From the NCBI GenBank assembly GCA_016199325.1, contig JACQGW010000097.1:1-19164 (forward strand): a DNA stretch of 19,164 nt, written 5' to 3'. This document shows positions 14,960-19,164 of this stretch, in pieces; the first letter of the stretch is position 1; each line of letters starts with the position of its first letter. The position numbers and the translations under genes are program-made. Source of the stretch: Chloroflexota bacterium. GTDB lineage: Bacteria > Chloroflexota > Dehalococcoidia > JACQGW01. The notes under the pieces were generated by a model. It did not search any database. It saw only the letters and a list, made by a program, of their open reading frames with translations, and was not told where the DNA came from.

Positions 14960-17900
14960 AAGACGGCGCTGCCGCCGAAGAGGTCGCCCAGCGTCGTGTT
15001 CTTGATCACCGGGTCGATCCGCATGGCGGCGTTGGCGTGGATGCCGGTCCCGCGGCGGGGGTCGGCCTTGACGGTCTGCCCGTCGATGACCACGTCGCTG
15101 GCGCCGTAGGCCCAGTGGCCGTGGCCCAGCGAGAAGGCGATGACGCCCGGCCGGATCCCCTGAATGACGCGGACCTTGCCGACCAGCGGCAGCGTCTTGC
15201 CGTTCTTCAGGTCCCAGATGCCGTCCGGGTTCGAGGCCGAGAAGATCCGGGCCTGGTCGCCGGTCTTCAGCCCGAGCCGGTCGGCGTCGCGCTTGTTCAC
15301 CAGAATGGCGTTCTCCGGCAGCAGCGAGAGCAGCCAGTAGTTGGACGCCGTCCGGGACTTCGTCATCGCGATCTCACGGTAGGTGATCATTCGGAGGTCG
15401 TAGCCGCTGGCCTCGTCGTTGATCGGGTTGCCCAGCGCGTCGAAGGGCCCCGGCAGGTAGACGGCGACGCCGGAGAGCGGCTTGCCGGTCATCGAGTGCT
15501 TGACCTTGGCCGACTTCTCCTGGTAGATGTTGATGAGCGTTCCGAACTTGTTCTTGAGCTGGTTGCCGTCGTAGCCCTGCTCGAAGTCGTCGAAGCGGCC
15601 GCCCCGGTTCAGGACGTAGACGACCTTCCTCCACCACTTGTCGCCGGCGATGGCCCGCCAGCGGTCGGCGTCGAAGACCGTCTTGGGCAGATGGCGGCGC
15701 GATTCGAGGAAGAGCGCCACCTCTTCGTCGGTGGCGTCGGGCACGGCGCCGGAGCCGTCCGCCTTCTCGCCGGCGGCCACGTTGGCCGTCATGCGGATGT
15801 AGTACTCCTCCGGCCAGGTGAGGTCCATCCCCTTGTCGATGCCGTCCTTGCCAAAGCCCGGCAGTCCAAGCCGCTCGGCCAGGCCCATCAGCATGCTCTC
15901 CAGACCGATGGGCATCTCGTTGCCGAAGACCTTCGCCGTTTCGACCAGCGGTGCAATGACCGGCTGGCGGATCGGCTGGATCTTCTGGGTGACCGAGGGA
16001 TGCGAGCCCTGCATCTCCCACCGTTCGAGGTAGCTCAGGTCGGGGAAGATGTAGTCGGCGTACATCGAGGTCTCGCCGATGACGATGTCGCTGGCGATGA
16101 ACAGCGGCAGCTTGTTGACGTCGACGAGCACGTCGATGTTCGTGTTGCCGGCCGGCAAGGAGTAGACGGGCGAGCCCATGTAGAGGATGAGCGCCTTGAC
16201 CGGGTACGGATAGGCGTCGCCGATGGAGGGGATGATCTCCTGGTAGATGTCGCTGGAGAGCGGGTAGAAGGGGCGCCTGGCCGGGTACTTCCCCTCGAAG
16301 AGCGTCGTCTCCTCGAACTTGACGTCGTGGCGGATGATGCTGATGCCCCAGGGGGCGGCCTTGGTGGCGATCTTGCCGATGGCGTAGGGCTGGCCGGGCT
16401 TGGTGCCCGAGATGTCCCAGGTCGAGAGCTGGGCCATGCCGCCCTTCCAGTCGTAGTTGCCGATGAGCAGGTTCAGGCTGAACCAGGCGAAGACGTTGTA
16501 GAAGCCGTTGGTGTGCTGGCTGACGCCGCGGTGGATGTCGGCCGCGGCCTTCTTGCCGTGGCTGGTGAACTCGCGGGCCACGTCGGCGATGTCTTTGGCG
16601 TTGAGCCCGGTGATCTCGGCCACCTGCTCGATGGTCCGCTCGCTGGCCGACTCCAGGAGAAGCTGCATCCCCGACTTGACCGGGACGCCCTGAAGGTCGG
16701 TCTTGACGAAGAGGTCGCCCTCGACCGCCGTCTTCTCGTCGTAGGGGTCGAAGGGCGCCGGCGTGCCGTTGACCATGGCGACGAACGGATCGAAGGTCCA
16801 ATCGGCGCCGGCGGCCGTCTTCCGCTTTTCGGTCGGCAGGCCGATCTCGCTGGCCCGGAGGAAGGCGCCGGGGTGGCCGTCCTTCTCGATCTTGACCAGC
16901 CAGACCGCGTTCGTCCAGTTCGGCTCCTTGTCGGCGGTGGCGGCCGCCCTGTTGGCGTTGCGCAGGTAGCGCTCGTCGTAGCGCTTGTTCTCGATGACCC
17001 AGCGGATCAGGCCGAGCGCCAGCGCCGCTTCGCTGCCCGGCTTGCCCGGCAGCCACTTCCACGCCTTCGACGCCGTCTTCGAGAGGCGGGGGTCGACGAC
17101 GGCGTACTTGAGGTCGCCCGAGACCAGGCCGTTGGTGATCTTCGGCGTCCGCAGCGGCGGGCCGTAGTTCCCCTCGAACGGCGAAGCGCCGACGAAGATG
17201 ATGAACTCGCTGTTGCCGGTGTCCGCCTGCCAGTAGAACTTCTTGCCGCCGGTCCACTTGCCCTCGACGAACTGCTCGCTCATCGCCTTGCCGGTGAAGT
17301 AGAGCGAGCCCTGGCAGACCGTCGTGTGGCCGTGGGCGTTGGTGGAGCCGAAGGCGTCTCTGGTGAAGCGGGTGATGAACTCGCTCCGGCCGCCCTTGAG
17401 GCGCCCCCAGGCGAAGACGAGCTGGTTGTTGAGCGGCCCGAAGTCGGGGTGGTTCGGGTCGATGAGATACTTCAGGTTCGCCTGGTGCTTCGCCTTGAAC
17501 GCGTCGAGCGTGATCTCCTTCTTGGCGACCTTACCGGCGTCGGCGGCCAGCTCCTGCGCCACCCTGGGGTCGCGCAGCGCCCAGATCTCTTTCAGGCCGG
17601 TGACCTGGCGGTTCTCCTCACCGGGCACGTTCTTGAAGATCGTGCCGCCTTCGACGATCTCGGCGATGGCCTGGTCGAACGGGATCGACACCCACGTGTT
17701 CTCGCCCCGCTTGCCGGCGCGCTTGAGGACGCGGGTGATCCGGTAGGGGTCGTAGGCGGTGACGACGCCGGCCTGGCCCTTGGGGCAGATGGCCGCGTCC
17801 ACCTGCGCCGTCTGAAAGACGCTCGTCTTGTACGGCAGGTGGGGCGTCATCGCCATCGGGCTGAAGGGGTTGCCGTCGATCTTGGCGGCAACGCCGTTGA

Positions 17901-18159
17901 CGATCTTTGCCTTGATGCCGCAGCCGGTGTTGCAGTTCAAACAGACCGTGTAGAGCTGGTTGACGGCTTCGGCGTTGGGGTAGGGCACGCCGCCCTCGGG
18001 CACGGTGACCGGCACCGGCTGGCCGATGCAGCCGGGGGCCAGGCTCGCCAGCAGGCCCGAGCCGCCCAGGAGCGCCGCCGTCTTGATCAGGGTGCGGCGG
18101 GTGATCGTCCCGTTCTGGTCGGTGGTGATGGTATCTCGGTCGTCGGTCGACGGATGCAT
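14926..18159 (-). CDS. Molybdopterin (bis-MGD) oxidoreductase, TtrA/PsrA-like, Tat-exported
   Basis: 1077 residues from ATG at 18157-18159, which has SD AGGAGGG 5 nt upstream; the longer reading to 18258 overlaps nrfD and was rejected. Tat signal: RRTLIK with R21/R22, then the hydrophobic AALLGGSGLLASLAPG. 4Fe-4S ligands C73-x2-C76-x3-C80 and C125 (AICPKGQ). C282 in GHTTVCQGS is the likely Mo ligand, as in sulfur-compound and arsenate reductases. The C-terminal part (SASNPDGIWD, GDQARIF) is the molybdopterin-dinucleotide-binding domain. Family members reduce or oxidise tetrathionate, polysulfide, arsenate and similar compounds outside the cell membrane. Size and the NrfD partner fit tetrathionate reductase TtrA best, but the substrate is an inference. 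It starts 13 nt after nrfD; same operon. Confidence 0.88.
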   Translation of the reverse strand: MHPSTDDRDTITTDQNGTITRRTLIKTAALLGGSGLLASLAPGCIGQPVPVTVPEGGVPYPNAEAVNQLYTVCLNCNTGCGIKAKIVNGVAAKIDGNPFSPMAMTPHLPYKTSVFQTAQVDAAICPKGQAGVVTAYDPYRITRVLKRAGKRGENTWVSIPFDQAIAEIVEGGTIFKNVPGEENRQVTGLKEIWALRDPRVAQELAADAGKVAKKEITLDAFKAKHQANLKYLIDPNHPDFGPLNNQLVFAWGRLKGGRSEFITRFTRDAFGSTNAHGHTTVCQGSLYFTGKAMSEQFVEGKWTGGKKFYWQADTGNSEFIIFVGASPFEGNYGPPLRTPKITNGLVSGDLKYAVVDPRLSKTASKAWKWLPGKPGSEAALALGLIRWVIENKRYDERYLRNANRAAATADKEPNWTNAVWLVKIEKDGHPGAFLRASEIGLPTEKRKTAAGADWTFDPFVAMVNGTPAPFDPYDEKTAVEGDLFVKTDLQGVPVKSGMQLLLESASERTIEQVAEITGLNAKDIADVAREFTSHGKKAAADIHRGVSQHTNGFYNVFAWFSLNLLIGNYDWKGGMAQLSTWDISGTKPGQPYAIGKIATKAAPWGISIIRHDVKFEETTLFEGKYPARRPFYPLSSDIYQEIIPSIGDAYPYPVKALILYMGSPVYSLPAGNTNIDVLVDVNKLPLFIASDIVIGETSMYADYIFPDLSYLERWEMQGSHPSVTQKIQPIRQPVIAPLVETAKVFGNEMPIGLESMLMGLAERLGLPGFGKDGIDKGMDLTWPEEYYIRMTANVAAGEKADGSGAVPDATDEEVALFLESRRHLPKTVFDADRWRAIAGDKWWRKVVYVLNRGGRFDDFEQGYDGNQLKNKFGTLINIYQEKSAKVKHSMTGKPLSGVAVYLPGPFDALGNPINDEASGYDLRMITYREIAMTKSRTASNYWLLSLLPENAILVNKRDADRLGLKTGDQARIFSASNPDGIWDLKNGKTLPLVGKVRVIQGIRPGVIAFSLGHGHWAYGASDVVIDGQTVKADPRRGTGIHANAAMRIDPVIKNTTLGDLFGGSAVFYDTVVKLIKV

Positions 18160-18172
18160 GTCTTCCCTCCTC

Positions 18173-19164
18173 TCAAAGCGATCTTGGCTGGGTGATCGTC
18201 CGCTGTGGGCGCAGGGCCGGCGCCGATTCCGCCGGCTCCGGCACCGGCTCGGCGGCACCCTGGGGGGTGATGGGGAGTAGCCAGTAGCCGACGAAAAAGA
18301 GCCCGATTCCGAACGCCGCGACGAAGACGCTGACGAGCAGCTCGTGGGCGCTCGGGAAGTAGTTGAAGTGCAGGCGCTGGTCGGTGAAGGCGCGCTCGAG
18401 CCCCTGGAGCTCCGGCACCACCAGGCCGGGGACGACGATGTTCGCCCGGACGGTGATGAAGAGCGCCGCGATCATGAAGCCGGCGGCGCCGACGACCCTG
18501 GGGAGCCGCGGCCAGAGCGCCAGCAGCAGCACCGGCACGCCGACGCCGAGCAGGACGTGGCCGATCCAGAAGACCCACCAGAACGGGCCGAAGAGGAGCG
18601 CTCTGTAGGCCTCGGCATGGGCCGGAATCGAGGCGTACAGGTTGATGCTGACCTCGGCCCACTCCATGAGGACGTCGAGGAGGAGCAGCCCGAGCGTCAG
18701 CCGGCCGAGGAGCGTCACCATGTCGTGGTACTGGGCCGAGCGCCGGTCGGGCCAGAAGTAGGCGACGACGAAGGCCAGGAGCGCACCGCCGGAGGCGAGC
18801 GCCGACGTGAGGAACAGGATCGGGTAGAGCGAGGTGTTCCAGTACGGCCGAGCGCCGATGACGCCGAAGAGGGCGCCGACGCCGCCGTGGAAGGCGATGG
18901 CGAGCGGCACGCCAAGGGTGCCCAGCACCTGGAGCAGCCGCCGGTCGCGCGCCTGCGCCGCGTCCGACACGTCGGAGCTGCCGAAGCTCAGGATGCGGCA
19001 GAGCGCCCCGCTCAGGCCGCCCCGCCGGCTCCACACCGCCAGGTCGGCCCGCATGGCCACCCAGAACTCGGCGAGCACCAGCACGAAGTAGCCCGTGTAG
19101 AGCCAGACCATCCAGGCCATCATCGAGCGGGGCTGGGCGTTCCAGTAGACCTTCCAGAAGCGGA
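18173..19164 (-). CDS. nrfD: NrfD/PsrC-family quinone-interacting membrane subunit (partial)
   Basis: The frame is open to the window edge, with FWKVYWNAQPRS before the first Met (19123), so the 5' end is cut; about 330 residues are visible. Seven membrane helices can be seen (counted from that Met: about 1-24, 63-89, 97-123, 134-158, 174-203, 211-232, 264-287); one or two more should lie upstream. NrfD marks: RPYWNTSLYPILFLTSALASG, the EWAEVSINLY helix end and ITVRANIVVPGL. The protein would anchor the complex and exchange electrons with quinone. It ends 13 nt before the molybdoenzyme start. A ferredoxin-like FeS subunit is expected just beyond the right edge. The C-terminal 30 residues are Pro/Ala/Glu-rich. 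Confidence 0.9.
   Translation of the reverse strand, partial: RFWKVYWNAQPRSMMAWMVWLYTGYFVLVLAEFWVAMRADLAVWSRRGGLSGALCRILSFGSSDVSDAAQARDRRLLQVLGTLGVPLAIAFHGGVGALFGVIGARPYWNTSLYPILFLTSALASGGALLAFVVAYFWPDRRSAQYHDMVTLLGRLTLGLLLLDVLMEWAEVSINLYASIPAHAEAYRALLFGPFWWVFWIGHVLLGVGVPVLLLALWPRLPRVVGAAGFMIAALFITVRANIVVPGLVVPELQGLERAFTDQRLHFNYFPSAHELLVSVFVAAFGIGLFFVGYWLLPITPQGAAEPVPEPAESAPALRPQRTITQPRSL

Noticed and set aside
14860..18195. 1111-codon open frame on the plus strand opposite the molybdoenzyme
   Set aside because: It mirrors the codon structure of the opposite gene, a common effect of high G+C; its translation (runs of VDV, DDG, RRL) is low-complexity and matches no family.
18160..18258. Longer N-terminus for the molybdoenzyme
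   Set aside because: The added Arg-rich residues overlap nrfD and would bury the Tat signal; ATG at 18159 has a good SD.
1..19164. CRISPR arrays, tRNA or rRNA genes, transposases, phage integrases
   Set aside because: None seen: the repeats present are irregular or few in number, and no RNA gene or mobile-element protein signature was recognised.

Overview
The window is GC-rich bacterial DNA (about 70% G+C in sampled gcv lines) densely packed with complete metabolic genes and two partial genes at the edges. The split glycine decarboxylase (separate alpha and beta P-subunits), the TreY enzyme and an NrfD/molybdopterin respiratory pair fit Chloroflexota or a similar deep-branching, GC-rich lineage better than Proteobacteria or Actinobacteria, which usually have a one-piece P protein. 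That placement is an inference without a phylogenetic marker.

Layout. 1-161: 3' end of a plus-strand membrane protein. 280-3472 (minus): ABC exporter ATPase, its ABC-2 permease, then GluQ-RS (queuosine-specific tRNA modification), tightly spaced and probably one operon. 3673-4277 (minus): a lower-GC DUF433/DUF5615 toxin-antitoxin-like pair. 4446-5855 (plus): an M20 zinc dipeptidase, divergent from that pair. 5971-6629 (plus): a Phd/VapB-VapC (PIN) toxin-antitoxin pair behind a promoter placed so close that the message may be leaderless. 6712-11236 (plus): a strong-looking sigma70-type promoter, a structured leader, and gcvT-gcvH-gcvPA-gcvPB, followed 12 nt later by treY (from 11249). 14300-14925: repeats, a hairpin and a probable HicB relic; the treY frame stays open through all of it. 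14926-19164 (minus): a Tat-exported bis-MGD molybdoenzyme (TtrA/PsrA-like) preceded by an NrfD membrane subunit cut by the window edge.

How genes work together. GcvP (alpha/beta), GcvH and GcvT decarboxylate glycine and pass its methylene carbon to tetrahydrofolate; the L-protein is not in the window. TreY makes maltooligosyl-trehalose from alpha-glucan; its usual partner TreZ is not here. NrfD plus the molybdoenzyme, with a presumed FeS subunit beyond the right edge, would form a quinone-linked respiratory complex on the outer side of the membrane.

No convincing new defence or mobile system is visible. The most unusual parts are the composite repeat region that extends treY, the gcv leader hairpin, the leaderless vapB promoter arrangement, and the family of intergenic inverted and tandem repeats.
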